Shown here: one piece after another, positions 38,401 through 49,343 of the stretch
Layout of the letters: the number at the start of each line of letters is the position of its first letter
Position numbering within the stretch: position 1 is the first letter of the stretch
Assembly (NCBI GenBank): GCA_013396525.1
Contig: VWYX01000286.1
Span: 1 to 64,000, forward strand
Direction: 5' to 3'
Length of the DNA stretch: 64,000 nucleotides
Source: Chaetorhynchus papuensis
Lineage: Eukaryota > Chordata > Aves > Passeriformes > Rhipiduridae
The notes under the pieces: generated by a model
Told to the model about the DNA's origin: nothing
Database searches by the model: none
Seen by the model: the letters and a program-made list of their open reading frames with translations, nothing else
Position numbers and translations under genes: made by a program

Positions 38401-41400
38401 ACAATCTATAAATATCTTCCAGGCAATAACATAAATGTATAAATGAAAGAAGGGAACTGTTCTGTCTCAGAAGCTGGTAGGTAAGTTGGCAGTATAAGGA
38501 AAAGAATAATTGGTTAAGTGAATAGCATCTCCAGGGGTGCTGGCTAGGAACCATTACTGTAAATATTCAAGAACAGCTAAAATCAATACCAGTGGGTTAG
38601 ATGCATTGAGAAGACCTGCAAGACCCCTGGAGCTTGACTAGATGCTTCCAATTTTTGGTGCTATTTTTGCTATCCACGACATTATGGTAAGCCCTAGAGA
38701 GAGAAAAGATGACACTGCCCAAGGTAAATGTGGCTTAAATTACAATTATGTGTAAGCAGGTGTTTCATTGACTCAGCACCTGACATCTCCTTACTATCAG
38801 TGGTAGCTTTCATGACATGCTAATGTAGAAGGTACTACACACCACTGATACAAATTCAGAGCTGCTAATTATACCATTAATAACACTGAACCTATCTGCT
38901 GCTAATCTTGTTGATATAAATAGTATTACTAATTCCATCAGGCGTCAGCAGTGATGTTGAATGACACAGTGTACAGTCATCTCCCTGAATGACTCATTAG
39001 GCTCACAGAGAAGGACCTTCTTCCACAGCCACACCTGGCCTGCCTCAGGCATTAATGGCTCAGATGTCTTCACTTCCCATCAAACAAATAGCTGGTGAAG
39101 TGCAGTGACATATTTTTACCACATTTGAAAAACAAACCAGAAAACCCTCCAGCACATCAGAGCTAGGACTGCAATGCCAGACAATAACAGACTGCCTGCT
39201 GCACTTCAAGTTCCTCTGCAGTGCACATGCACTGGGATGCACTGCAAAAACCCCCATGTTTCCATAGGAATTATAGCTCATTTTGTGACTCCATAGTTAC
39301 TTGGTAGTTCTTCTCAACCTCCACATTCACTTCACTGCACCACATCTTGTTTCTGTACACCCATAAACCCTAAACAACTGCATTATACTTTCAGGCCTTT
39401 GTTTTTTACACCAGCTAGCACCAGAAAATTTTTTGTTTTGCCTCAATATTCCTAAAACATTTGGCATTATTACAATCTTTTTCTGGCAGACATGAAACTA
39501 AATCTAGCCATGAATAAAGCTGAAGCAGCTAAAACTCTACATTTAAGGAAACAACTTGAGCCCCCTGGAGTGTGATATTTCCAAAGTACTTACCATTTTT
39601 ATGGCACCCCACACGTGCACAGTTCCAAGCCTCATGCCTGCAGCTGGGAATGCTCAGCATTCATGCAAACCTGGCCTAACACACATCCTACCATCTACCT
39701 GCATAATTAGGAATGTGCAGCCTGTGCTCGGAGTATTTTGGCATTGCACATTTGACACCCACTGCCTGTCAGCAATCCCTGGCCACGTTCACTGCATAGA
39801 TTCCAAACAAGATAAGGGCTCTACCAAGATCAGACTCTATCCCTGCAGAGTCCTACAGCTGTCTGATGTATGAGGAACAGAATGTCAGCACCTGATTCAA
39901 GACTCTGGCACAGTGCATGAGCAGAGAGAGGGTGAGTTAAGACTGCAAAGACAATGAACCAGAATTCCTGTGTGCACTGCACAGGTGGGTTTCACCTATC
40001 AACTTCTTCTATGATTGCCACTTTTGAAAAAAGTGAAGTAAGTGTATTTTCCTAGGTAATAATGTAAGAAACATCCTCAACAGGTTCACAAAAGCACTAT
40101 CATATAGTTTCCTGCAATTCTTTAGAAACCCACAAACATTGGGTGGCATGGTAAACACATGAGGATGTGGGGGCTTGGCAAAATCCAAATATGCCTCCTG
40201 TTCCCTATGTAAAAATTCGGAGATAAGTATGATCTAGCTCAGCCAGCCAGTGCTTTACACTACACCTGTGACCATTCTATCTCACTGTAACATAATGAGC
40301 ACATCTAAAAATTCTTAGCACACAATTTTTGTGCTCAGTGTTTATAATAAATCCGACAAACTACATCTCTGCTTCATCACTGATTCCACCCGTGTGTCAT
40401 CATTGCATAAATGATGCTTACAGTTTTGGGTAAGTCAACTTGAGCAGCGATTAGTTTTCCTATCTGTTAAAACTTTAAATATTTGATTTGCAAATGAGTT
40501 TGACTTTTCATCCCAACTATTTCCCCATTATTTCATCTGTTTTTTGAGAAGGTACATATATATCCTGAAGACAGCCTTACCAAGCATCATGCAAGCACAA
40601 TTTCTCTTTATTGACTTATGATGCATGTTGCTTTGCTTTTCTATCCTTTAATCTCCACATTTGTCACAGAAGAAGCACAGGACAACCAGTTAAGCCTCAC
40701 CTAAGCCAGCTGCTAAGGAACACTGCTCTAGGCATAGAGAAAAGCACACAGCTCTTCAAGCCTCACTCTTAGCTCAGCACAGGCTGCCTTCTTGGGCCAG
40801 GAGCTTTGCCCAGACTGCAGAGAATCCTGAGTTGCTGCTAACCTAAATAAATGGTCACCATTCAACATGACCTCGAGGAACGCTGTGCATATGGGAATAA
40901 CAAATACAACCATACCTGCATCGGGAGAGACTCTCTGCAGAAAGAGTAACTAAGAAAACAACTTGCTGGTTTGTGAGAACAGCAAACTTATAAAAAAGGG
41001 TAACTTCAGCCCTAACAAGACCCAGGGAAGCAATTCCTGGCTCTGTGTGTGCAGCACTGGAAAGAGCATTATTAGACTGGAGTGTGCAGTTCAGGCCTAT
41101 ACATAACAGTGTGGCCATGGGCATCATAAAGCAAGCACAAAGGAGGATCACAGAAGTGTCCCAGGAACTGACGAAGTCATCCTGACAATGCAGGGGCTAA
41201 GGAAGTTTTGATGAATTTAGTGTACTGAAGAGTAAACCTGGAGTTGATGTGAACGATGTGAAACACTGTTTTTTCACAGAAAAGAGCTTAGATAGTGTAG
41301 CCTTTCTAACCTGCTGACAATAGCATAACAAGATTCACTGAGTGAAAGCTAACGTGAGACAGATTTAATCTCAAGGAAAAATTTCTTAGGGAAAGTATAA

Positions 41401-42834
41401 ATAGGTATCAAAACTGATTACCAGAAGAGGTAATAGACTTGCCTGGACCTGAAGACTTTAACACATGTATTTCAATGCTGCTTCTAAAAGAGATTTTATG
41501 GTCTAGACAGCTGGGAAATAAGAAAGAAACTGGTCTAAATGGTCCAGGAGAACCCTCTTGACCTTGACTCTCCCAAAAGTGGACCAAATTTACTCCATGT
41601 CCTGACCTTGTATTTCTCTATTTGCAGCACGGGTAAAGTCAAAACTCACTGCACAGCTTTGGATGCTCTGTGGAGGGAATCAGGAAAGGTTTTTCCACCT
41701 ATGCATGCTTGACCAGGCACACTGTGGCTTTCCCTTGGCTGATATTTCTTGCTAGTCTGAGGCATCAGAGCAGCTGCAGCTGGAGCTGTGGGCACCGTAT
41801 GGAGCCACTGCTGTGCTCTGCAGCAGAGTCCTTTTTCTCCTGTAGAGGGCTGGCTGGTGAGCACTACTTCCATGCTCAGGAGCATGCAGATCATTTGATG
41901 TGATATTGAAAAGGAATTTTCCAAGGGCCTGAGGTGATATTTTTTTTATCCTGTCTTGCACAATAGCTTGCCTGTTAGAATCATGTGGACATATTTTAAT
42001 TATTACAATTCTCGTCTCTACAGCTCGCTGCCAGGAGCACAGTCTAATGTTCTGAGAAAAGCAACTCCTCAGTCTGCCTGGGCTTTGGGCTTAATATAAG
42101 GAACTTTGATCGAGCATCTGAGTACAAGACGATTTACCATGATATTTATTACATCATTTTTTCTTTAATGCTCTTGATCATGAAAAAACGCTCAATTTAC
42201 TATACAGACAGCATAAAAAACAGACAACAGACTGGGCTGGATAGAATCACTGTTTCACAATTCAACTTATCCACCTCCTTATGGGTACTTTATTTTTCCT
42301 CTGTATCAACAAAGTGAGTAGGAAGAACAAGGAGCAGTTACTCAGATCTGATATACCAATCAAACAAGCCCAGGAAGTTTATCTGCTTCTGTGGGCTGAC
42401 AGTCCCTTTTCTCTCCTAAGTCATACTCACAGTCTGTAGTCTGAAGCCCTGTGACCTTTCTGGTCTACCTGCAGCACTGTTCACACTGTCTGGCTTTATG
42501 CATGCAAGAAAGTTGAGTCTCATAATCATGTATATTCACCATGATTAGCTCCTGTCTGCCCATATAAAATCATCTCACAATAATTACCCTCTGTGTGTGC
42601 ACATTTGTATGTTTGTGCCTGTGCCTACACATGTGCCCATGAGCTTCAGGCTCTTGGCTACAGCATTATCATTCACACCAAGCCAAACCATCAGTCAAAG
42701 CTGTCACAGATGGGTTAAGTGCAGCCAAAACCAGGCAGTACAAATTAAAGGTCCTATTTTTGTTTTTCGTTCAGGATCTTGGTGCCTCTTTCACACACAC
42801 TTCCTAGCACTGCCATGCTGTCCTGATGTGAGTT
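35469..42834. other. Unique non-coding stretch
   Basis: About 7.4 kb without a recognisable gene. It has an inverted repeat at 36833-36857, a possible 10-nt microexon at 38471-38480 (TCTGTCTCAG before it, TAG/GTAAGT at its end), and an AT-rich, homeobox-word-rich block at about 38755-39000. Bases 41340-41545 faintly resemble an ancient CR1 3' UTR (AAAAATTTCTTAGGGAAAG, then ACCAGAAGAGGTAATAGA), too weak to call firmly. Confidence 0.45.
36833..36857. repeat. Perfect 11-bp inverted repeat, 3-nt centre
   Basis: CTTTATGTTAA, ACG, TTAACATAAAG: the arms are exact complements. Short, but perfect over 25 bases. Confidence 0.7.
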
Positions 42835-43622
42835 CTTGGGACCAGCACCGTTCAACATCTTTGTCAGCAATGTGGGCAGTGGGATTGAGGGCACCCTCAG
42901 CAAGTGTGCAGGCAACACCAAGCTGTGAGGTGCACTCAACACGCTGGAGGGAAGGAATGCCATCCAGAGGGGCCTGGACAGGCTGGAGACATGGGCCTGA
43001 GACAATCTTCTGAAGAGCAACAAGGCCAAGTACAAGGTCCTGCACTTGGGTTGGGGTAATCCCAAGCACAAATAGAGTCTGGGCAGGATTGAGAGCAATC
43101 CTGAGGAGAACTGGGGAAACTGGAGGATGAGAAGCTCAACGTGACCCAGAAATACGCACCTGCAGTCCAGAAAGCCAATCGTATGCCAGACTGCATCAAG
43201 AGAAGCATGGCCAGCAGGGTGAGAGAGGTTGATTCTCCCCCTCTGCTCCACTCTGGTGAGACCCTACCTGCAGTATTACAGCCAGCTCTGGAGCCCTCAG
43301 CACAGGAAAGACAGGGACCCGCTTGAGTGGGTCGAGAGGAGAGACTTGAAGATGATGAGCACCTCTCCTGTGAGGGCAGGCTAAGAGAGCTGGGGTTGTT
43401 CAGTCTGGGGAAGGAAAGGCTCCAGGGAGACCTTACAGCCCTTCCAGCATCTAAAGGAAGCCTACAAAAAAGTCCCATCTCTGGAAGTGTTCAAGGCCAG
43501 GTTGGATGGGGGTCTCTCAGTAACCTGGTCTAGTGGAAGGTGCACCTGCCCATGGCAGGGGGGTTGGAACTAGAGGATCTTCAGAGTCCCTTCCAACCCA
43601 AACCATTCTGGGATGCTATGAT
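42835..43622 (+). mobile_element. CR1 LINE, 3' part of ORF2 plus 3' UTR, internally deleted
   Basis: This is the longest CR1 copy here. The left part corresponds to the end of the reverse-transcriptase ORF: TTCAACATCTTTGTCAGCAA, ACACCAAGCTGTGAGG, GCCATCCAGAGGGGCCTGGA, GGTCCTGCACTTGGGTTGG and CCAGAAAGCCAATCGTATGC are visible. The right part is the 3' UTR, ending CCCATGGCAGGGGGGTTGG and CCAACCCAAACCATTCTGGG. Near 43472/43473 the sequence jumps from the AAGCCTACAAAAAAG region straight to CCCATCTCTGGAAGTGTTC. The stretch that normally holds AACTGAAAGAGG and the TTCTTCACTG block is missing. The ORF is broken by stops and frameshifts, so this is a dead copy. Long open frames on its minus strand are spurious. 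Confidence 0.95.
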
Positions 43623-46600
43623 TATTGTGTGTCATCATTTCCCTTGTGACTCACCGGCAACATTTCCCCTAAGTGCAGCATCAGGAATGCTCTCACTTGT
43701 GGAGACCCCAGAGAGCTGCCTTCGCAAAGCTGACATTTCCAGAGTGTGGAAGAACAGGCTGCACTCATCAGTGTCACAGTGCAGGGACTAAAAAGAAAAC
43801 ACATGAAAAGATGGGCAGCTTTTCAGGGAATCCTGGCTCAGAAGATGGCAAATCCTGCTTCAATAAAAAATTAATCTGGGAGATTCATTTCAAGGTGTGG
43901 GTGATGGCAAAGATAAACTAGAATGCTGAAGAGTTTAAGTGTTCAGGGTCACCTCCAACCTCAAAAGACATTGTATTTTTTCATTCTTAAAATACAGCAG
44001 TAGATATGAGGCAAAACCTGGAAGACACAAAGTAAGGTTTGATTTTAATTTCTGTATTTGGAGGCCCTTCACTCACACTTTTCACACAGGACAGATTCTC
44101 TCCTGCAAGCACAGGACCCCAAGTGTTTTTCCCTTTTCAGGTCTCTGAGCACTTCTAATGGACTCTTGCTGAGATGCTCAAAGGTTCTCTCCAGTCCCAC
44201 TGCTACAGGCACACTTTAAAGCACCCCTTTTTATGTGTGCCCATGATCTGCTAAACTTTACTCTTTCATTCTCTTTACTGATATTCATGCCATTTATAGC
44301 TCCACCTGTTTGTTCCTTCTGGAGACTAAGCCCAGATCTCCCACACAGACCAGCAGAGGTCTGATGATGTAGCTCACTTAGAACAAGAACACACGTCTCA
44401 GGAAATAACCTCAATGACTAAAAGAACATTCTATTATCCAAATACAGCCAAATGGATCACATGGGGAAAAAAAACCCCAAAGCCAAAAAAAAACCCAAAA
44501 CAAACACCCTCTTCCCCCCACCAAAAAGGACATTTATAACATTCCAGTGCTTTGAGATAGCAGTAGGAAGTAGGTAGTCAGACTGCTTTCTTAGTCAGGT
44601 TGGTGAGCAGAAGCTGTGTTTTGCACAGGCAGGTACAACACCAAAAGCTCACTTCATCCACATCCCTGGTTTCAGAAAAGAGCTTTATCTCCATTCAACC
44701 AAAACATTACAATTAAGTTAGGGAGAAAATTTGTTGTACCCCACCTGTGTCTCCCCTTTCCAAATAAAAGTTGCACCATCACAGATGATTACTGGCACTT
44801 CCCCAAAGACCAGCCACATCCCTTGGGGTTCAGCTGTCTGACACCTGGCATGCTGCAGAACAGCCATGAGAATCTGGCTCAGCTTTGTTGTACAGAAATG
44901 GTTATTGAGTTGTGAGACAATCCATAAGCTAAAGACAAGCAAGAAAAAAATGCAGACAGAAATTAAACTATTCAGATGGTTCTAGTCAGTGATTCAAGAC
45001 AAAAACATTGACAAAAGAAGCTATAAAACCTTTAGAAAAAAAAATGGAGAATCAAATGACAGCAATTTAGCACAAATGGTCAAGAATAAGCTTTAGCAGT
45101 AGAGGAGAGCCCTTTCCCACCTGACTGATGCCAATCTGCCAATTAACCCACCACCCCTTAAGTCTCTGCACCTGCAGTGGAGGACACATTGATACCATAA
45201 TAACCCTAGTTGATTTAATCCTATTTGATTACTCCATGCATTAGTCAATAAATGATCACTGTGTACCCTTACACTGCATGTGTCCTGCTTGCCAGTCTCT
45301 CTGCACACAGAGATGCCCAAAGAGAAGTGACCCAGCACAGGAAGGGGTACAGAGCCTCTCGGTCTGCGGGAGAGATCTGCGAGCACATTAAAACCGCAAA
45401 CATCACAACCAGAAACTTCCATGGGGCTGCAAAGCACAGCCAGAGAACAGCACTCCTGATTTGTTCAGGACTGAACAACACAGAGGCAGGCAATGTGCTG
45501 ATACAGACACCTGGGAGCAAGTGCCTGAGCTCATTCTATGGCTTTGAACAGCATGACAACAACATGCTGCTTCTGAATATCCTTCTCTGGATATCCAATA
45601 AATACCTGAAAATTATATCCCAAAAGCATGGTAAAAGGAGATCAAGAGAAATAAATAGACTGAGTGACAGTGTTGCTGCTGCTACTGCCATTTCTGCTGC
45701 TTAATCCAACTGATGACATGAAAAAGCACACGCAGATGACAGCTGCTTTAGAGCCAAGACCATCAGATCAGCTCTCTTGTTTTCCACAAAGCAGTAAAAC
45801 ATCTAAATTTCTGTGCTCCAGAATGGGCACCCGAGAGAGCACTTCCCAAATCCTCCACAAGTAACCTGCACTAGGCACCTCTTTAGGTCATTACCCACAA
45901 AGGTAATCTGTATCCAGTAGGATTAAATTATGAGCAAAATCAGCAATACTCATGGAGCCACGTCAACCCGACTGCCCAGCTGTCTTCTTTACATCACTGA
46001 CACATTTTCGTTTCCCTTGTATGATAGGAACTTAGAAGTCTGAAAAGAATGTAAAGCTCATGCACCTGCTTATGCTACCAGAATATGGACAACGTACAAG
46101 CCAGTTTACTCTGGTATTTCACCTGTGCATTGAAAGGAAGGGTAGAAATAATGTAATAGGCAGGTATTAAATAATAGAGTTGATAAGGGGAGCCAGAGCA
46201 GACTGTGAGTGCATTTAAATTACAACTCACACTGATGTCCTGTGACACTACCAGGACTTCAGCGTAAGGTGAAACGCAGTTTAGGTGAAACTCTATTGCA
46301 ATTCTGAAGAAATCGTAGAATACGGCAACGTTACCTTTAGAGCCAACTGACGAAAGAGAAAAATAATGAAATGGAAATTATTTCCACTACTTTTTTGCCT
46401 CTGCTGAAAATCTGTACTGAAATTGTAGGTCCATCTTCTCTCATCTGGGTAGGCAAAGAGTGAGGGATCTTAAGCACTCACTTTCAGTGGACTTTATTCT
46501 CTTTCACATCACATCCTGCCAGTGTGATGCTCACAGGGACTGAATATGTCAAAGCCATTAGGAAAAGGAGAAGAAAATGCTGCACTTCTTAAAATTCAGT

Positions 46601-46801
46601 AAATAATTTTGGATATAGACAAAAATGCCCCCATTACTGGAACCTTCATGTCCATGTTCAGGGACAGAACAGTGATATCCCTGAATCCCTAACAGTGCAC
46701 CACATCTCTTACATCAGGAAAGAGAAATGACAAGTTTCTCTTGGTCTCAAGTACCCACTCCTCTATGACCACATTTCTAGGTAACAGAAGAAAGAAAGAA
46801 G

Positions 46802-46837
46802 CATTGTGTAGCTTTCGAATATACTCGCTACACAATG
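46802..46837. repeat. Perfect 11-bp stem, 14-nt loop hairpin
   Basis: CATTGTGTAGC and GCTACACAATG are exact reverse complements around a 14-nt loop containing TTCGAA. A further small palindrome (TTATACTGTATAA) lies just downstream. Confidence 0.7.
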
Positions 46838-47712
46838 TAAACAGTTATACTGTATAATAAATAAATACTGTGAACTAACACCAGTCTCTTTTTGGATAGG
46901 ATTCACCTCTGTCTCCTCCCCAAACCCTGTTGTTCACTGAGGCTCTACTCCTTTCTGCATCTTTTCTCTTCTAGACAAACAAGACTCAAGGGCCCTGCTC
47001 CTCGATTTCAGACCTTACCTGTCTCACTTCAGTATCTCCTTCCACCCACATTAACTGTGCTGCTTTGTCACTTTTCTTCCCGTTTCAAGACCAAAGCCCA
47101 ACTTCCCCTGGTTTCCACTGCTGATGTTGTTCTAGTTCCAATGTAGTTTCAATCCAAAGGGAATGATGACTAGGGAGATATGGAAAACCCATCAGGTTGG
47201 GAGACTAAGACCTCAGAAAGCAAGCAGAAGGAAAGGTCTGAGCTGCCTCAAGTGCTGTCAGATGACCAGAAGACCAAAAAGTGGAGTCAGGGACAAGACA
47301 TGGAAGACTAGAGATTACATCAGGTCTATATTGCTGTTTCAAGGTAATGGAAACATTTCTAGTTTTTGGTTCTGCCTCCATTTGATAGTGTGCCATATAC
47401 AGTCATTAAGAGCTGAGTGGATTTTTATAGCTGCTATTAGAATTGAATTTTATCTTCCTCCAAAAAGATTTAATAAATTAAATTTCAAAGGCAAAAATAA
47501 TCACTTACTGCCATGCACATTCCCCCATTTTCACTGTGAAATAAATTCATCAACAAGAAAGTTTTCACATGATGATCAATATCCATCCAATTCTGAACTT
47601 CAGCTTCAAGTCAAAGGCTAATAATCCTTGAATTAGTGACACACAGCAAGACATCTCTATTCTCCCTGGGCCCCAGGGCCTAAGCATTTGCATGAATCAC
47701 TAATACACTGAA

Positions 47713-47732
47713 TTGTTGATCCAGATCAACAA
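47713..47732. repeat. Perfect 9-bp inverted repeat TTGTTGATC / GATCAACAA
   Basis: Two exact 9-bp arms with a CA spacer. It lies in an AT-rich block that also holds an ATTTGCAT octamer word at about 47689-47696. Confidence 0.7.
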
Positions 47733-48146
47733 AGCTTTCAAATGCACTGTCTTGTTTGATAGCCTCTATAAAGCACACCCATAGCTCAGAAATGCTGATC
47801 CACACTAATGCATTTACTTCCAGTATTTGCTATACAGTCTAATAAAAATATTAATGCACTAGAAGTGCTGATGCAGCCCCATTAGAGCAAGATTTCCTCA
47901 CCATAGAAGCACCCGGGTTTCTCCCCCATGAGCTATGCTTTCAGTAAATGTTAGGCTGGAGCATACCAAGGAGGAGAAAATATTAAGCCGTTCTGTCCTC
48001 ATCAGTCAGACAAGGTCATGGTGATTCAGAAATGATGACGTATTTCTTGCCAAAGAGGAAGGGTGAGAGAAACAGAAAATAAAAGGATTCTTTTGTTGAG
48101 GTAACTATGCTCTAGGATAGAATCAATTTTATTCTGCTTTAATTTG

Positions 48147-48480
48147 ATTGTATCAGGTTGTCAGGTTGTCTGGGTGAGTCAGGTTGTAGGTCCTACAGGT
48201 CCAGAATTTGGTGATTCACAAGCTGAGTCAGGAAAGACCTTGGTGGTCTGAAGAAGACAGTGAACTTCTACCACTGACTCCAACTGGTGTGACACACACT
48301 GGTCCACCCATTCCTCTGTCACGAAAGCTGCATAGATTTGGGAACAAAGCTTCTTATAATCTAGAGCACTGTTTTAACCACAAGTGGGGATTAGAGAGAG
48401 CCAGGCACAAGATGCTATACTACAAACATGGCTCTTGTAAGTTTGGGCACTAAGCTGATGATATGCAATAAGGGGTGGAA
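48147..48480 (+). mobile_element. Possible ERV internal 3' remnant before the LTR
   Basis: The last bases before the LTR are AATAAGGGGTGGAA, which looks like a polypurine tract, the primer for plus-strand DNA synthesis that sits directly upstream of a 3' LTR. A short open frame (48208-48453) lies in this segment but no retroviral domain is recognisable. If the reading is right, this is a 5'-truncated provirus keeping only its 3' end. The left boundary is uncertain; three TCAGGTTG copies at 48153-48186 mark a change in sequence character. Confidence 0.45.
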
Positions 48481-48729
48481 TGTCTTGGGGTGATTTTATG
48501 ATAATACTGTATTCCCCTATTGTCTGCTTTATGCCCAGAAATGGGTCCCGCAGCTTTAAGCTGGGTCTGAGGAAAAGGAGGGGGAAGCTGAGCAAATTCT
48601 TCAGCGTGGTTTGTGTTCAAGGACTCACACACTCCCCCACGCTCTCAGCGCTGCAGAGCTGAGGGAGCACCCTCCTGCTTTTAGCTAACCTGTTAGCTGA
48701 GGCAAGGAATTTTCCCAGGATTATGGCTG

Positions 48730-48783
48730 CTTCTTCTTCTTCTTCTTCTTCTTCTTCTTCTTCTTCTTCTTCTTCTTCTTCTT
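48730..48783. repeat. (CTT)18 microsatellite inside the LTR
   Basis: 54 bases of perfect CTT/TTC repeat, equal to GAA on the other strand. It gives artificial poly-serine and poly-arginine frames on the two strands. Pure polypurine/polypyrimidine tracts of this length can form triplex DNA. Confidence 0.97.
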
Positions 48784-49003
48784 GTGGAACTGTTCAGCTT
48801 TGCTCCGGTCTGAAACACCAGAAGGTCACCAGGAGCCCCACACCACAGCCCAGAGGGGATGCCCTGAGGCGCCGCACTCCGGCTCTGGGGGACCTCAGGA
48901 GAAGCTGAGCAGGACTCTAGAAAATCCACCATCTTTCTCCACAACAAGGTTTATTATCTAACGTTATTCACTTTTTCTTTGCCTGCATGCACCCTGCTTG
49001 TTA

Positions 49004-49009
49004 AATAAA
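49004..49009 (+). terminator. LTR polyadenylation signal AATAAA
   Basis: AATAAA lies within the LTR, followed by a T-rich stretch, as expected for the R-region 3' end of a retroviral transcript. Confidence 0.5.
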
Positions 49010-49272
49010 TAGCTTTTTTTCACTTTCCACCAAGAAATTCCTTTCAAACCTGGGGGGGAGGGGCTGCCGAAACCTGCCTTCCATTAGAGGAGACATTCAT
49101 CTCAGGATGTTTCCTCCTAGTTTGTCTCAAATAGAGACACCTTTATATAGCCTCACAGATACCAGGAATTGATCAGCTTTTTTAGAGACTGCAACTCTCC
49201 TTTTGAAGAATGAACAGCTTGAAATAGGCAATTCCACTGTTTCCATTTTCAAAGAAACTGTTTATTCATCAC

Positions 49273-49343
49273 CTTGGAAGGAGAGGTCAAAGCGAAATGC
49301 AACTGCCACATCCTTCTTCAGTTTAATAGCATACTTGCGATCT
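49273..49343 (-). CDS. Candidate coding exon (71 nt), unknown protein
   Basis: On the minus strand the acceptor (TTTATTTACAAATGTATCACAG) is good. The donor is CAAG/GTGATG, moderate. Only one of three frames is open, and it reads DRKYAIKLKKDVAVAFRFD then LSFQ. The codons look coding-like: Arg uses CGC twice, giving two CpGs in CpG-poor surroundings, and Lys and Leu favour AAG, CTG and CTC. The peptide alternates hydrophobic and charged residues as in a beta-strand. If the donor is not used, the frame ends three codons later (GDE, stop) and the TAA overlaps an AATAAA. The start phase fits the end of the 62.5-kb candidate and the end phase fits the 30.8-kb candidate. The protein is not recognised. 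Confidence 0.35.

Larger units (their letters stand above)
43623..48146. other. Unique non-coding stretch
   Basis: No gene recognised. Contains an A/C-rich low-complexity patch (44465-44520), a hairpin at 46802-46837 and an inverted repeat at 47713-47732. A 150-codon plus-strand frame (45252-45704) resembles no known family. A juxtaposed TTTCTAG/GTAACA splice word lies at 46774-46786. Confidence 0.45.
48481..49139 (+). mobile_element. ERVL-like LTR (about 659 bp)
   Basis: It begins TGTCTTGGGG and ends ATAGAGACA, giving TGTCT...AGACA terminal inverted repeats with the canonical TG...CA ends. Internal words such as TGTATTCCCCTATTGTCTGC, TTTATGCCCAGAAATGGGTC and GAAAATCCACCATCTTTCTC match my memory of avian ERVL-class LTRs. 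An AATAAA signal sits at 49004-49009 in the expected U3/R region. No 5-bp target duplication is seen between its two flanks. This fits a 3' LTR still attached to internal sequence rather than a solo LTR. A (CTT)18 tract interrupts U3. Confidence 0.8.

Noticed and set aside
41340..41545. Faint CR1-like 3' UTR
   Set aside because: Only scattered words agree and the tail is missing; too degenerate to call as an element.
42754..43478. Long overlapping minus-strand frames (165 and 180 codons)
   Set aside because: They lie antisense to a plus-strand CR1 and are by-products of its GC-rich sequence.
45252..45704. 150-codon open frame on the plus strand, partly CpG-containing
   Set aside because: Composition is unremarkable and other frames are open too; nothing resembles a known protein.
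48693..48947. Frames with long poly-arginine or poly-serine runs
   Set aside because: Produced by the (CTT)18 microsatellite inside the LTR.
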